DNA from: Cognatiluteimonas telluris
Lineage (GTDB): Bacteria; Pseudomonadota; Gammaproteobacteria; Xanthomonadales; Xanthomonadaceae
Reading direction: 5' to 3'
Length of the DNA stretch: 64,000 nucleotides
Assembly: GCF_011320095.1 (NCBI RefSeq)
Contig: NZ_JAANOY010000007.1
Location: 27,360 to 91,359 of the forward strand
Shown: piece by piece, positions 19,187 through 30,118 of the stretch
Position numbering within the stretch: position 1 is the first letter of the stretch
Layout: the number at the start of each line of letters is the position of its first letter
The notes under the pieces: generated by a model
Told to the model about the DNA's origin: nothing
The model's database searches: none
What the model saw: only the letters and a program-made list of their open reading frames with translations
Made by a program: the position numbers and the translations under genes

Positions 19187-20599
19187 TCACTCGATCCCGA
19201 GCTTCTTGAGCTTGTAGCGCAGCGCACGGAAGGTGATCCCCAGCGCCGAGGCGGCGCGGGTCTTGTTGTAGCGGTTCTCGACCAGCGCCTGCTGGATCTG
19301 GGCGCGTTCGATTTCCTCGATGTACGACGGCAGCGCGCTGGTGGCGCTCTCGCGGGGATTCATCGTGCGTGGGTCGCGCGCGGCGAACGGCGTCGCGGGA
19401 CGCTCGGCCTCGGCGGCACCAGTGGGCAGGCGCAGGTCGGCGACTTCGATCAGGTCGCCGTCGGCGAGTGCGAGCGCGCGTTCGAGGATGTTCTCCAGCT
19501 CGCGCACGTTGCCGGGGAAACGGTAGCCACGCAACGCGGCCAGCGCAGGCTCGCTCAGCGCCGGCGGATTGCGCTGCTGGGCGCTGGCCAGCCGCGCCAG
19601 GATGGTCTGGGCCAGGATCGGCAGGTCGTCGCCGCGCTCGCGCAGCGGCGGCACGCGCAACTCGATCACGTTGATCCGGTAATACAGGTCGTGGCGGAAA
19701 CGGCCTTCGGCCACCTGCGCGGCGAGATCCTTGTGGGTGGCAGACAGGATGCGGACGTCGACCGGGATTTCGGCCGGCGCGCCGACCGGACGGATGGATT
19801 TTTCCTGGATCGCGCGCAGCAGCTTGACCTGCATCGGCAGCGGCAGCTCGGCGATCTCGTCCAGGAACAGCGTGCCGCCGTCGGCGGCCTGGAACAGCCC
19901 GGCCTTGTCGACCGTCGCGCCGGTGAAGCTGCCCTTCTTGTGGCCGAAGAACTCGCTTTCCATCAGTTCGGTGGGGATCGCGCCGCAGTTGACCGGCACG
20001 AACGGCCCGGCCGCGCGGCCGCCTTCGGCATGGATGGTTCTGGCGACCAGCTCCTTGCCGACGCCGGACTCGCCGGAGATCGAAATCGGCGCCTGGCTGC
20101 GGGCGACCTTGGCGATCGTTTCGCGCAGCGACTGCATGGCCGGGGAGTCGCCGCTCAGCCGGCCCAGGCCGGCATCGGCGCGGATCTTGCCCAGGCCATC
20201 GCGGCGGCGCTGGTTCAGGTCCAGGGCATGCTTGACCAGGTCGCGCACGACCGCCAGGTCCACCGGCTTGCTGACGAAGTCGAAGGCGCCGGCCTTGAGC
20301 GCCTCGACCGCGGCGTCGACGTTGCCGAAGGCGGTGATCATGGCCACCGGGGTGTCCGGGTGGTGGGCGGCGATCTCGGCGATGACGTCCAGGCCGGTGC
20401 CGTCGGGCAGGCGCATGTCGGTCAGGCACAGGTCGTAATGGCCCTGCGACAGCTGGGCCCGGGCCATCGCCACGGTCGCGGCGGTGTCGGTGCGCAGCCC
20501 CATCCGGCCCAGGGTCAGGACCAGCAGTTCTCGGATGTCGTGCTCGTCGTCGACGATCAGCACGCTGGGGGAAATGCCGCGAGGGTCGGTCATCCCCAT
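19187..20599 (-). CDS. pilR: Sigma-54-dependent response regulator PilR
   Basis: The 470-residue NtrC-family activator has three parts. A receiver domain (VLIVDDEHD, phospho-acceptor in [11 protein letters not shown] in VSKPVD) is followed by an AAA+ domain with GESGVGKE Walker A, GSFTGA sigma-54 contact loop and [12 protein letters not shown]alker B. A Fis-type HTH closes the protein ([25 protein letters not shown]). It activates pilA from RpoN promoters after phosphorylation by PilS. ATGs at 20599 and 20593 both fit; AAGG is 7 nt before the second, so the protein may be two residues shorter. The pilS stop lies 53 bp upstream. Confidence 0.96.
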   Translation of the reverse strand: MGMTDPRGISPSVLIVDDEHDIRELLVLTLGRMGLRTDTAATVAMARAQLSQGHYDLCLTDMRLPDGTGLDVIAEIAAHHPDTPVAMITAFGNVDAAVEALKAGAFDFVSKPVDLAVVRDLVKHALDLNQRRRDGLGKIRADAGLGRLSGDSPAMQSLRETIAKVARSQAPISISGESGVGKELVARTIHAEGGRAAGPFVPVNCGAIPTELMESEFFGHKKGSFTGATVDKAGLFQAADGGTLFLDEIAELPLPMQVKLLRAIQEKSIRPVGAPAEIPVDVRILSATHKDLAAQVAEGRFRHDLYYRINVIELRVPPLRERGDDLPILAQTILARLASAQQRNPPALSEPALAALRGYRFPGNVRELENILERALALADGDLIEVADLRLPTGAAEAERPATPFAARDPRTMNPRESATSALPSYIEEIERAQIQQALVENRYNKTRAASALGITFRALRYKLKKLGIE

Positions 20600-20652
20600 A
20601 CCTTAACGTGTGGGCGGGGCTGGCTCCAAGCCAAAAGTGACAAAATTTGTCA

Positions 20653-22269
<1,617 letters not shown>

Positions 22270-22431
22270 GCGTGCGTCGCAATCGGGGACCCGGCGAGTA
22301 TAGGGGGCGTTTTGCCCCGGACCGGCGCATGGGCGACAATGGCGGTTCTCCGCGCCCCGGCCGCCCAGCGGCCCGGCTTCGACCGATGGCTTCCAGCCGG
22401 CGCGGACGACTCCTCCCCTCGCTGGTGACGA

Positions 22432-23598
22432 ATGAACTTCCACGAATATCAGGCCAAGCAGCTGTTTGCCGACTACGGCATCGCGGTTCCCCCGGGGCGT
22501 GTCGCCCGTACGCCGGACGAAGCGGTCGAGGCGGCCAAGGCCATCGGCGGCGACGCCTGGATGGTCAAGGCGCAGATCCATGCCGGTGGCCGCGGCAAGG
22601 CCGGTGGCGTCAAGTACTGCAAGACCACCGCCGAGGTGAAGCAGGCCGCCGCCGGCATGCTCGGCACCAAGATGGAAACCTACCAGTCCGCCGGTGTCGC
22701 CCTGCCGGTCGACTGCGTGCTGGTCGCGCAGGCCACCGACATCGCCAAGGAGCTGTACCTGTCGGTGCTGGTCGACCGCTCCAGCAAGTCGCTGACCTTC
22801 ATCGCGTCTGCCGAAGGCGGTGTGGAAATCGAGCAGGTGGCGCACGAGAATCCGGACGCGATCAAGACGCTCAACGTGAACTTCGTGCAGGGCCTGCAGC
22901 CCTACCAGTGCCGTGAGCTCGGGTTCGCGCTGGGTTTGAATGCGAAACAGGTCGGCCAGCTGACGAAGATCATGCTGGGGCTGTTCCGCCTGTTCAACGA
23001 GAAGGACCTGGCGCTGGTCGAGCTCAACCCGCTGGCGATCCTCACCGACGGCAACCTCGCGGTGCTCGACGGCAAGATCAATTCCGACGACAACGCGACC
23101 TTCCGGCATGCGGACCTTGCCGCGATGCGCGACATCCGCCAGGAGGATCCGACGGAAGTCCTCGCCAGCCAGCACGACCTCAACTACGTGACCATGGACG
23201 GCAACATCGGCTGCATGGTCAACGGTGCCGGGCTTGCGATGGCGACGATGGACGTGATCGCGCTGGAAGGCGGCTCGCCTGCGAACTTCCTCGACGTCGG
23301 CGGCGGCGCCACCAAGGCGCGCGTGACCGAAGCCTTCAAGCTGATCCTGTCCAGCGACAAGGTGCGCGCGATCTTCGTCAACATCTTCGGCGGCATCGTC
23401 CGCTGCGACATGATCGCCGAGGGCATCATCGCCGCGGTCAAGGAAGTGGACGTCAAGGTCCCGGTGATCGTGCGCCTGGAAGGCACCAACGTCGACGAGG
23501 GCAAGGCGCTGCTCAAGTCCAGCGGCCTTGCGATCACGCCGGCCGACAACATCAACGACGGCGCCAAAAAGGCAGTTGCGGCGGCGAAGGCGGCCTGA
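22432..23598 (+). CDS. sucC: Succinate-CoA ligase (ADP-forming) beta subunit
   Basis: The 388-residue subunit of the TCA-cycle enzyme that turns succinyl-CoA, ADP and phosphate into succinate, CoA and ATP. It has an N-terminal ATP-grasp domain ([43 protein letters not shown] metal site) and a C-terminal CoA-ligase domain ([23 protein letters not shown]). The length matches E. coli SucC (388). It is divergent from pilS, with sucD 145 bp downstream; that unusually long gap for this pair holds a palindromic repeat. Confidence 0.98.
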   Translation: MNFHEYQAKQLFADYGIAVPPGRVARTPDEAVEAAKAIGGDAWMVKAQIHAGGRGKAGGVKYCKTTAEVKQAAAGMLGTKMETYQSAGVALPVDCVLVAQATDIAKELYLSVLVDRSSKSLTFIASAEGGVEIEQVAHENPDAIKTLNVNFVQGLQPYQCRELGFALGLNAKQVGQLTKIMLGLFRLFNEKDLALVELNPLAILTDGNLAVLDGKINSDDNATFRHADLAAMRDIRQEDPTEVLASQHDLNYVTMDGNIGCMVNGAGLAMATMDVIALEGGSPANFLDVGGGATKARVTEAFKLILSSDKVRAIFVNIFGGIVRCDMIAEGIIAAVKEVDVKVPVIVRLEGTNVDEGKALLKSSGLAITPADNINDGAKKAVAAAKAA

Positions 23599-23613
23599 TC
23601 TTTTCATTTGATT

Positions 23614-23712
23614 CCCTTCTCCCGCGCGCGGGAGAAGGTGCCCGCAGGGCGGATGACGGCGCTTTTCAAAAGCGGCCCTCACCCCAACCCTCTCCCGCAA
23701 GCGGGAGAGGGG
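23614..23712. repeat. Palindromic repeat family A, copy between sucC and sucD
   Basis: Two hairpin-forming arms flank a spacer: one at about 23614-23638 (CTTCTCCCGC with GCGGGAGAAG) and one at 23689-23712 (CTCTCCCGC with GCGGGAGAG). Between them are the family words GTGCCCGCAGGGCGGATGA and CCCTCACCCCAACCC. The same words recur at 24677-24925, 25327-25364 and 40903-41004. Its place inside an operon means both stems would form in the sucCD message. Confidence 0.85.
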
Positions 23713-23743
23713 CTGAAGCAAAAACACCAAGGATCCGAATTAC

Positions 23744-24619
23744 ATGAGCGTTCTGGTCAACAAGAACACCAAGGTCATCGTGCAGGGTTTCACCGGCACG
23801 CAGGGCAGCTTCCACGCCGAGCAGATGCTCGACTACGGCACCAAGGTCGTCGGCGGCGTGACGCCGGGCAAGGGCGGTACCGAGCACCTCGGCCTGCCGG
23901 TGTTCAACACCGTCGCCGATGCGGTCGCCGAGACCGGCGCCAATGCGTCCGTCATCTACGTGCCGCCGCCGTTCGCGGCCGACGCGATCCTGGAAGCGGC
24001 CGACGCCGGCATCCAGGTCATCGTCTGCATCACCGAAGGCATCCCGGTGCTGGACATGCTGCGGGTCAAGAACGCGCTCAAGGGCTACGAGAACGTCACC
24101 CTGATCGGCCCCAACTGCCCCGGCGTGATCACGCCCGGCGAGTGCAAGATCGGCATCATGCCCGGCCACATCCACATGCCGGGCAAGGTCGCGATCGTGT
24201 CGCGCTCGGGCACGCTGACCTATGAAGCGGTCAAGCAGACGACCGACGCGGGCCTGGGCCAGTCGACCGTCATCGGCATCGGCGGCGACCCGATCAACGG
24301 CATGAACTTCATCGACTGCCTGCGCCTGTTCCAGGACGATCCGCAGACCGAAGGCATCATCATGGTCGGCGAGATCGGCGGCAATGCCGAGGAAGACGCG
24401 GCCGAATTCATTGCCCAGCACGTCACCAAGCCGGTGGTCGGCTTCATCGCCGGCGCCAGCGCGCCCGCGGGCAAGCGCATGGGCCACGCCGGTGCGATCG
24501 CCTCGGGCGGGCAGGGCACGGCCGCGGGCAAGTTCGCCGCGATGGAAAAGGCCGGCATCACCACGGTGAAGTCGCCGGGCGACCTGGGCGCGGCGATCGC
24601 GAAGCGGCTGGCGAAGTAA
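23744..24619 (+). CDS. sucD: Succinate-CoA ligase alpha subunit
   Basis: The 291-residue partner of SucC. The N-terminal CoA-binding Rossmann domain starts [18 protein letters not shown]; the active-site phosphohistidine is in [14 protein letters not shown] (about residue 248). [20 protein letters not shown] is typical of the family. AAGGA sits about 11 nt before the ATG. The length matches E. coli SucD (289). A strong terminator follows 20 bp after the stop. Confidence 0.98.
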   Translation: MSVLVNKNTKVIVQGFTGTQGSFHAEQMLDYGTKVVGGVTPGKGGTEHLGLPVFNTVADAVAETGANASVIYVPPPFAADAILEAADAGIQVIVCITEGIPVLDMLRVKNALKGYENVTLIGPNCPGVITPGECKIGIMPGHIHMPGKVAIVSRSGTLTYEAVKQTTDAGLGQSTVIGIGGDPINGMNFIDCLRLFQDDPQTEGIIMVGEIGGNAEEDAAEFIAQHVTKPVVGFIAGASAPAGKRMGHAGAIASGGQGTAAGKFAAMEKAGITTVKSPGDLGAAIAKRLAK

Positions 24620-24638
24620 GGCGGCATGCGAGGCGGGA

Positions 24639-24669
24639 GAAGCCACCTTCGGGTGGCTTCTTGGGTTTT
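24639..24669 (+). terminator. Rho-independent terminator of sucCD
   Basis: A perfect 9-bp stem (24639-24647 with 24652-24660) closes a TTCG tetraloop and is followed by TTGGGTTTT. It lies 20 bp beyond the sucD stop and ahead of the repeat cluster. Confidence 0.85.
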
Positions 24670-24676
24670 GGCGGAG

Positions 24677-24925
24677 CCCTCACCCCCAACCCCTCTCCCG
24701 CGGACGGCAGGGGGCGCGCTCCTCGCTTGCGGCCCCCACCCCAACCCCTTTCCGGCGGGCGGGAGAGGGGCGTGGTTCTCCCTTGCGGCCCCCACCCCAA
24801 CCCCTCTCCCGCGGACGGCAGGGGGCTGCTTGGGCACCGTCAGAACGGCCGCTCGACGTGCCCTGATTCAAGCCCTTCTCCCGCTTGCGGGAGAAGGTGC
24901 CCGCAGGGCGGATGAGGGCGCGCTT
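24677..24925. repeat. Cluster of family A palindromic repeats
   Basis: At least three degenerate copies of the CCCTCACCCCAACCCCTCTCCCGC half lie head to tail at about 24677, 24738 and 24790. Then comes a CTTCTCCCGC/GCGGGAGAAG hairpin with GTGCCCGCAGGGCGGATGAGGGCGC at about 24872-24925. This fills most of the 362-bp gap between sucD and the DUF559 gene; apart from the sucD terminator and about 55 bp before the DUF559 start, nothing else is seen there. Confidence 0.8.
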
Positions 24926-24981
24926 GATTACGCAGGGCACCGACTGCCAGCCTGCTTGAACCATCAAGATGGAGCGCACGG

Positions 24982-25368
24982 ATGCGCACGGGCCAGAAAA
25001 CGGGATTTGCACGCCAATTGCGACGTCGACAAACCGACGCCGAACGCAAGCTCTGGCATCAGCTGCGCAACGGGGCACTGATGGGGTGCAAATTTCGACG
25101 CCAGCATCCCGTCGGCCCGTATATCGTCGATTTCATCTGCGTGGAAGCCAGCTTGGTCATCGAGCTCGATGGCAGCCAACACCAGGGTTGCGGCGCCGAT
25201 GCGGCGCGGACCTCCTTCCTGGAGCGCGAGGGCTACCGCGTGCTGCGATTCTGGAACAATGATGCCCTGATGCAGACTGATTCGGTCCTGGCGATCGTGT
25301 ACGACGTCCTCTTCGCTACCACCGGTCCTCACCCCAACCCCTCTCCTGCGCGCGGGAGTGGGGCTTAA
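24982..25368 (+). CDS. DUF559 / Vsr-like endonuclease-fold protein
   Basis: The 128-residue product carries DAERKLWHQLRNG, KFRRQHPVGPYIVDFIC, LVIELDGSQH and YRVLRFWNNDAL, the ordered motifs of DUF559, a family related to very-short-patch-repair endonucleases. The Asp and the ELDGSQH residues correspond to the PD-(D/E)xK nuclease core. DNA cleavage is inferred from the fold only. The last dozen residues (GPHPNPSPARGSGA) are encoded by a family A repeat at 25327-25364, which supplies the stop. The gene is enclosed by such repeats and looks like a passenger between sucD and nadE. Confidence 0.82.
   Translation: MRTGQKTGFARQLRRRQTDAERKLWHQLRNGALMGCKFRRQHPVGPYIVDFICVEASLVIELDGSQHQGCGADAARTSFLEREGYRVLRFWNNDALMQTDSVLAIVYDVLFATTGPHPNPSPARGSGA
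25327..25364. repeat. Family A palindromic repeat, half copy at 3' end of DUF559 gene
   Basis: CCTCACCCCAACCCCTCTCC followed by TGCGCGCGGGAGTGGGG: one half-element whose stem is slightly decayed (CTCC-TGCGCGC-GGAG). It encodes the C-terminus of the DUF559 protein and ends 17 bp before the nadE start. Confidence 0.75.
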
Positions 25369-25380
25369 CTGGCTCGCACC

Positions 25381-27036
25381 ATGCCAAATTCGCTGCGCAT
25401 TGCCCTGGCCCAGTTCGATTTCCCCGTCGGCGCGGTCGAGGCCAATGCCGACCGCATCATCGCCATGGCACTGCAGGCGCGCGACGAATTCGGGGCGCGG
25501 GTGGTGCTGTTTCCCGAACTCGCACTGTGCGGCTACCTGCCCGAGGACCTGCTGCTGCGTCCGGCGTTCCTGGCGCAGTGCGAGGCGGCGTTGCGGCGGG
25601 TGGCGGCGAGCGTCGAAGGCATCGTCGCCGTGGTCGGCTGGCCGCAGTCGGCGGGCGCGGTGGTCTACAACGCCGCCAGCGTGCTGCGCGACGGCGCGAT
25701 CGCAACCACCTACCGCAAGCGCGAATTGCCCAACTACGCGGTGTTCGACGAGCGTCGTTACTTCGATGTCGATCCAGACGGCGGCCCGTGCTGGTTCGAT
25801 GTCGACGATGTCCGCGTCGGCCTGCTCATCTGCGAGGACCTGTGGTTCCCCGAGCCGCTCGCGCAGACGGTCGCCGGCGGCGCGCAGCTGGTGCTGGTGC
25901 CCAACGCTTCGCCGTTCGAGCGCGACAAGCACGCGCAACGCGACGCCTTGATCGCCCAGCGCGTGGGCGAAACCGCGGTCGAAGGCCGTGGCGTCGGGCT
26001 GGCCTACCTCAATGTCGTCGGCGGGCAGGATTCGCTGGTGTTCGACGGCGCCTCGGTGCTCGCCGATGGCGACGGCGTCGTGCATCCGGCCGCGGTCGCG
26101 TTCAGCGATCAATGGCTGGTGGCCGACTTCGACCCCGCCGCGCGGGCATTCACCGCGGTGCAGTGGACGAGCGAGGCCGACGAAAGTCGCGATGCGCTCG
26201 CCTGGCGCGCGGTGGTGCGCGGCACCCGCGACTACTGCCGCAAGAACGGTTTCGAGAAGGCGTGGCTGGGGCTGTCCGGTGGCATCGACTCGGCCCTGGT
26301 GCTGGCGATCGCGGTCGATGCGCTGGGCGCGGACAACGTCACCGCGGTGCGCATGCCGTCGCGCTACACCGCCGAGCTGTCCAACGACCTGGCGGCCGAG
26401 CAATGCCGAGTGCAGGGCGTGCGGCTGTTGTCGTTGCCGATCGAAAAACCGTTCCAGGGCTACCTGGACGCGCTCGCGTCCACGTTCGAAGGCATGGCGG
26501 CCGACACCACCGAGGAAAACCTGCAGTCGCGCACCCGCGGCGCGCTGCTGATGGCGCTGTCCAACAAGTTCGGGGGGCTGCTGCTGACCACCGGCAACAA
26601 GAGCGAATACGCCGTCGGCTACGCCACGATCTACGGCGACATGTGCGGCGGCTATGCGCCGCTGAAGGACCTGTACAAGACCGAGGTGTTCGCGCTGGCG
26701 CGCTGGCGCAACACGGTCGGCGAGGCGGGTTGGGTGCTGCCGCCGGCGGTCATCGACAGGCCACCCTCCGCCGAACTGCGCGGGAACCAGCGCGACGAGG
26801 ATTCGCTGCCGCCTTACGACGTGCTCGACGCGATCCTGCTGCGGCATGTCGACCAGGAGCAGTCGCGCGAGGAGATCGTCGCGGCCGGGTTCGATCCGGA
26901 CACCGTCGACAGGGTCCTGCACCTCGTCCGGATCAGCGAATGGAAACGCCACCAGGCGGCCCCCGGGCCCAAGGTCTCGCGGCGCGCGTTCGGGCGCGAG
27001 CGGCGTTATCCGATCAGCAGCGGCTGGCGCGGCTAG
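25381..27036 (+). CDS. nadE: Glutamine-dependent NAD+ synthetase
   Basis: The 551-residue two-domain enzyme catalyses the last step of NAD synthesis (deamido-NAD + Gln + ATP). The N-terminal nitrilase-type glutaminase shows its Glu-Lys-Cys triad in LFPELALCGY, TYRKRELPNY and LLICEDLWFP. The C-terminal synthetase has the SGGIDSAL P-loop, TTGNKSEYAVGY and YAPLKDLYKTEV. The C-terminal tail (ISEWKRHQAAPGPKVSRRAF) is the usual end of the family. A tandem, diverged copy of the DNA for that tail follows at 27121. As an NAD-biosynthesis gene it is unlinked in function to the NADase-type module at 62 kb as far as can be seen. Confidence 0.97.
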   Translation: MPNSLRIALAQFDFPVGAVEANADRIIAMALQARDEFGARVVLFPELALCGYLPEDLLLRPAFLAQCEAALRRVAASVEGIVAVVGWPQSAGAVVYNAASVLRDGAIATTYRKRELPNYAVFDERRYFDVDPDGGPCWFDVDDVRVGLLICEDLWFPEPLAQTVAGGAQLVLVPNASPFERDKHAQRDALIAQRVGETAVEGRGVGLAYLNVVGGQDSLVFDGASVLADGDGVVHPAAVAFSDQWLVADFDPAARAFTAVQWTSEADESRDALAWRAVVRGTRDYCRKNGFEKAWLGLSGGIDSALVLAIAVDALGADNVTAVRMPSRYTAELSNDLAAEQCRVQGVRLLSLPIEKPFQGYLDALASTFEGMAADTTEENLQSRTRGALLMALSNKFGGLLLTTGNKSEYAVGYATIYGDMCGGYAPLKDLYKTEVFALARWRNTVGEAGWVLPPAVIDRPPSAELRGNQRDEDSLPPYDVLDAILLRHVDQEQSREEIVAAGFDPDTVDRVLHLVRISEWKRHQAAPGPKVSRRAFGRERRYPISSGWRG

Positions 27037-27048
27037 CGCGCACAGATC

Positions 27049-27080
27049 GCAAGCGGGATTCCCTGGCGCGCGGCGGCGCG
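27049..27080. repeat. Dispersed GC-rich intergenic repeat (family E), copy 1
   Basis: The 21-bp core at 27060-27080 (TCCCTGGCGCGCGGCGGCGC then G) is identical to 50532-50552 and has one mismatch to 39857-39877. Copies 1 and 3 also share GCAAGCG just before the core. All three copies are intergenic. Confidence 0.65.
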
Positions 27081-27120
27081 CTGGACAGGCCAGGCAACCG
27101 GGTCACTGCCCGGCGCGGTG

Positions 27121-27219
27121 CGGATCAGCGCATGGAAACGCCACCAGGCGGCGCCCGGACCCAAGGTCTCGCGGCGCGCCTCCGGCCGCGAGCAGCGAGA
27201 TCGGATCAGCAGCGGCTGG
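27121..27219 (+). repeat. Tandem partial duplicate of the nadE 3' end
   Basis: Bases 27123-27219 align without gaps to 26931-27027 at an offset of 192 bp, with 10 mismatches in 97 positions by eye count. The source codes for the last 33 residues or so of NadE, and the copy preserves the frame for ISAWKRHQAAPGPKVSRRAS. It lacks a start codon in context and the synthetase domain, so it is a non-coding relic. Confidence 0.85.
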
Positions 27220-27236
27220 AAACAAGACCCTCCGGA

Positions 27237-27262
27237 CGAAAAAAGCCGCCCGCGGGCGGCTT
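27237..27262 (-). terminator. Terminator of bamD (possibly bidirectional)
   Basis: A 20-nt perfect palindrome at 27243-27262 (AAGCCGCC CGCG GGCGGCTT) continues on the minus strand into a run of T (27244-27237). It lies 20 bp after the bamD stop. On the plus strand the stem is followed only by TTTCC, so termination of nadE transcripts would be weaker. Confidence 0.85.
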
Positions 27263-27282
27263 TCCACGACCAGCCGCGAATC

Positions 27283-28146
27283 TCAATGGTTGGGCTGGGT
27301 CTTTTCGGTCGCGAACGGATTGAGCGTGCGCAGCTTGGACGGATAGTTTGGCCAGTCGCCCTGCAGCCACGGATGGCTGGGATCGTTCAGCTGCAACACG
27401 CGCTTGGCGTCGGCCGCCAGCGTGGTGTTGCCCATGCGCGTGTACGCCTCCGCCAGGACCGCCACGGCGTCGTTCTGGGAGGCCGTCTGCGGATAGGTTT
27501 CCAGCAGGTACTTGGCCCGGCCGACGGCAGCGACGTAGGCGCCGCGACGCAGGTAATAGAGGGCGGTGTCCAGCTCATGGCGCGCGAAGACATCGCGCAG
27601 CGCCGCCATCCGCGTCCGCGCGTCGGCGGCGTAGCGGCTGTTCGGGTAGTGCTCGACGACGGTCTTGAAGTCGTTGTAGGCCTGCAGTGGCGTGGCCAGG
27701 TCGCGCCGGCTCGGGTCGAGCGACCAGACCTTCTGCAGGAAGATCGTGTCGCGGTTGGAATCGACCAGGCCCCGCAGGTAATACATGTAGACCGTATTGC
27801 GATTGGTCGGGTAGGTACGGATGAAGCGATCGATGGTGGAGATCGCGTCCTCGTTCAGGCCCGCCTTGTATTGCGCGTAGGCGGTCTCCATCAGCGCCTG
27901 CTCGGTGTACGGACCGTAGGGGTACTGCGCGACCAGGCGCTTGAATACCGTGACCGCGCCGTCCCAGTTGCCGTTGGCCATCTGCTGGTGTGCCTTGGTG
28001 TACAGCTCCTCCACCGGCACGCCTTCGTTGGCGTTCTTGTCCTTCTTGAACAGGTGGCGCATTCCGGAGCAGCCGGACAGGGCGAACATCGCCAGCAGGA
28101 CCGCCAGGAGCAGCATGCGGGGCGAAACACGGGAGCGAAGGGTCAT
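27283..28146 (-). CDS. bamD: Outer-membrane assembly lipoprotein BamD
   Basis: BamD is the essential lipoprotein of the BAM complex, which folds beta-barrel proteins into the outer membrane. The 287-residue product has a lipoprotein signal (MLLLAVLLAMFALSGC, cysteine at about residue 26) and a string of TPR units: EELYTKAHQQMANGNWDGAV, YGPYTEQALMETAYAQYKAG, then YYLRGL and NSRYAADARTRM. DRFIRTYPTN and LYYLRRGAYVAAVGRAKYLLE are family features. It is divergent from rluD, as in many gammaproteobacteria. E. coli BamD has 245 residues; xanthomonad proteins are somewhat longer. Confidence 0.95.
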   Translation of the reverse strand: MTLRSRVSPRMLLLAVLLAMFALSGCSGMRHLFKKDKNANEGVPVEELYTKAHQQMANGNWDGAVTVFKRLVAQYPYGPYTEQALMETAYAQYKAGLNEDAISTIDRFIRTYPTNRNTVYMYYLRGLVDSNRDTIFLQKVWSLDPSRRDLATPLQAYNDFKTVVEHYPNSRYAADARTRMAALRDVFARHELDTALYYLRRGAYVAAVGRAKYLLETYPQTASQNDAVAVLAEAYTRMGNTTLAADAKRVLQLNDPSHPWLQGDWPNYPSKLRTLNPFATEKTQPNH

Positions 28147-28246
28147 GGGGCTGCGACGAAGGCGCCAGGGGCACGAAGCGCGGATAATAACAGTCCGGGG
28201 CAGCCGCCCGGGCCCGCTTCCTTAACCCTGCCGAGCCGCCGAGACC

Positions 28247-29233
28247 ATGCCACCGCTTTCCGACGGCGCCGCCCAGACCCTGACCGCGCGCGTGCCAGAC
28301 ACCGCCGCCGGGCGCCGTTTCGATGCGGTGATCGCGGAACTTTTCCCCGACTTCTCGCGCTCGCGGCTGAGCACCTGGATCAAGTCCGGCGACGCCCTGC
28401 TCGACGGCCAGACGGTGCGCGGGCGCGACCCGGTGCGCGGCGGGGAAACGGTGTCGCTGACGGTCGTGCTCGACACCCAGACCCAGGCCGAGGCCGAGGA
28501 CATCGCGCTGGACGTGGTGTACGAGGACGACCAGGTCATCGTCATCGACAAGCCCGCCGGCCTGGTGGTGCACCCGGGCGCCGGCAACCCGACCGGCACG
28601 CTGGTCAACGCGCTGCTGCATCGCGATCCGTCGCTGGTGACGCTGCCGCGCGCGGGGATCGTGCATCGGCTGGACAAGGACACCTCCGGGGTCATGGTCG
28701 TCGCGCGCACGCTTCCGGCGCACACCGCGCTGGTGGCGCAGCTGTCGGCGCGCGGCGTGCACCGGCAATACCTCGCGGTGGTCGTCGGTGCGCTGGTGTC
28801 CGGCGGCACCGCGCACGCGGCGATCGATCGCCATCCACGCGACCGCATCCGCATGGCGGTGCGCGACGACGGCCGCGATGCCGTCACCCATTACCGCCTG
28901 AGCGAGCGCTTCCGCGCCCACACCGCGCTCGAATGCCGGCTGGAAACCGGACGCACCCACCAGATCCGCGTGCACATGGCGCACCTGAAGCATCCGATCG
29001 TCGGCGATCCGCTGTACGGCGGCGCGTTGAAGCTGCCGCGCGGCGCGACGCCGGATTTGATCGAGGCGTTGCGTGGATTCCGGCGCCAGGCCCTGCACGC
29101 GCAGACGCTGGAGTTCATCCATCCGGCCAGCGGCGAAGCGCTGCGTTGCACCGCGCCGGTGCCGGCCGACATGCAGCGCCTGCTGCAGGTGCTGCGCGAG
29201 GACGCCCGCGCCGCGCAGGCCGCCGCACGCTGA
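28247..29233 (+). CDS. rluD: 23S rRNA pseudouridine(1911/1915/1917) synthase
   Basis: The 328-residue enzyme modifies helix 69 of 23S rRNA. It has an N-terminal S4 RNA-binding domain ([20 protein letters not shown]) and an RluA-type catalytic domain with [15 protein letters not shown] carrying the nucleophilic Asp. [24 protein letters not shown] is a later signature. It is divergent from bamD. Its TGA overlaps the ATG of the next gene (TGATG shares one base). Confidence 0.96.
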   Translation: MPPLSDGAAQTLTARVPDTAAGRRFDAVIAELFPDFSRSRLSTWIKSGDALLDGQTVRGRDPVRGGETVSLTVVLDTQTQAEAEDIALDVVYEDDQVIVIDKPAGLVVHPGAGNPTGTLVNALLHRDPSLVTLPRAGIVHRLDKDTSGVMVVARTLPAHTALVAQLSARGVHRQYLAVVVGALVSGGTAHAAIDRHPRDRIRMAVRDDGRDAVTHYRLSERFRAHTALECRLETGRTHQIRVHMAHLKHPIVGDPLYGGALKLPRGATPDLIEALRGFRRQALHAQTLEFIHPASGEALRCTAPVPADMQRLLQVLREDARAAQAAAR

Positions 29234-30051
29234 TGCCCTGGCCGAAGCCGCCGGCGCCGGGGGTGTTCTGCGCCACGCCGTACCACTCGGCGATGCGCGC
29301 GATCCGCGCCAATGTTCGCGCGAGTTTGCTGCAGGCCGACTGGCCGGCGCCGCCCGGCGTGATCGCCTTCACCACCCTGCGTGGCCCGGCGGGGGATTCG
29401 CTGGCGCCGTTCGACCGCTTCAATCTCGGCCTGCGTAGCGGCGACGACGAAGCCGCGGTGCAGGCCAATCGCGAAATGCTCGAACGCGGCCTTGAATTGC
29501 CTTCGGCGCCGCGCTGGCTGCGGCAGGTGCACGGCACCGCGGTGGCGCTCGAGCCGCAGGACGACGAGCCGCAGGCCGATGCCGCGATCACGCGTACCCC
29601 TGGCACTGTGCTGGCGGTGCTGACGGCCGATTGCCTGCCGGTGGTACTGGCCGCCGCCGATGGCCGCGAAGTGGCCGTCGCCCATGCCGGCTGGCGCGGG
29701 CTTGCCGGTGGCGTGCTCGAAGCCACCATCGCGGCGATGCGCACGCCCGCCGATGCGCTGGTCGCCTGGCTGGGTCCGGCGGCCGGGCCGCAGGCGTACG
29801 AAATCGGCGCCGAGGTCCGCGATGCCTTCGTCGGCACCGACGCCGGCGCAGCCGGCGCCTTCGTCGCGACCCGCGAGGGCCATTGGCGGGCGGACCTGTA
29901 CGCGCTCGCCCGCCGCCGGCTCGCGGCCGCCGGCGTGCACCGGGTGCACGGTGGCGGCCTGTGCACGATCAGCGATCCGGCGCGGTTCTATTCGCATCGT
30001 CGCGACCAGCGGACCGGGCGCATGGCGACCCTGGCCTGGCTCGGGGCCTGA
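29233..30051 (+). CDS. pgeF: Peptidoglycan editing factor PgeF / YfiH-type purine nucleoside phosphorylase (former laccase domain)
   Basis: The 272-residue protein has the copper/zinc-site motifs of the family: WLRQVHGT, LTADCLPVVLA (catalytic Cys) and VAHAGWRGLAGG, with a late YSHRRDQRTGRMA. YfiH proteins cleave adenosine and inosine phosphorolytically and have been linked to editing of peptidoglycan precursors. ATG 29233 overlaps the rluD stop. An internal ATG at 29293 would fit the family's usual length of about 240-250 residues better, and neither has a good ribosome site, so the start is uncertain. Confidence 0.9.
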   Translation: MPWPKPPAPGVFCATPYHSAMRAIRANVRASLLQADWPAPPGVIAFTTLRGPAGDSLAPFDRFNLGLRSGDDEAAVQANREMLERGLELPSAPRWLRQVHGTAVALEPQDDEPQADAAITRTPGTVLAVLTADCLPVVLAAADGREVAVAHAGWRGLAGGVLEATIAAMRTPADALVAWLGPAAGPQAYEIGAEVRDAFVGTDAGAAGAFVATREGHWRADLYALARRRLAAAGVHRVHGGGLCTISDPARFYSHRRDQRTGRMATLAWLGA

Positions 30052-30118
30052 ACGGCCGCACCCGCGCTCTCCAACGCTAAAATAGTGACGGGGATCCAGT
30101 TTTCGGGGAGTCGGGCCG

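Noticed and set aside
22296..22330. Hairpin GGGGC/GCCCC between pilS and sucC as a terminator
   Set aside because: It lies between divergent starts, where no transcript should end, and has only a loop T-run.
22270..23730. N-terminal extension of pilS across sucC
   Set aside because: The sequence is antisense to sucC and its first part translates a palindromic repeat.
25381..27036. nadE as a functional partner of the NADase-like module
   Set aside because: They are 35 kb apart, and nadE is a core gene with a conserved neighbour set; no link can be shown.
29233..29293. Frameshift or fusion of rluD with pgeF
   Set aside because: Each has a full domain and its own stop/start; the one-base overlap is ordinary coupling.
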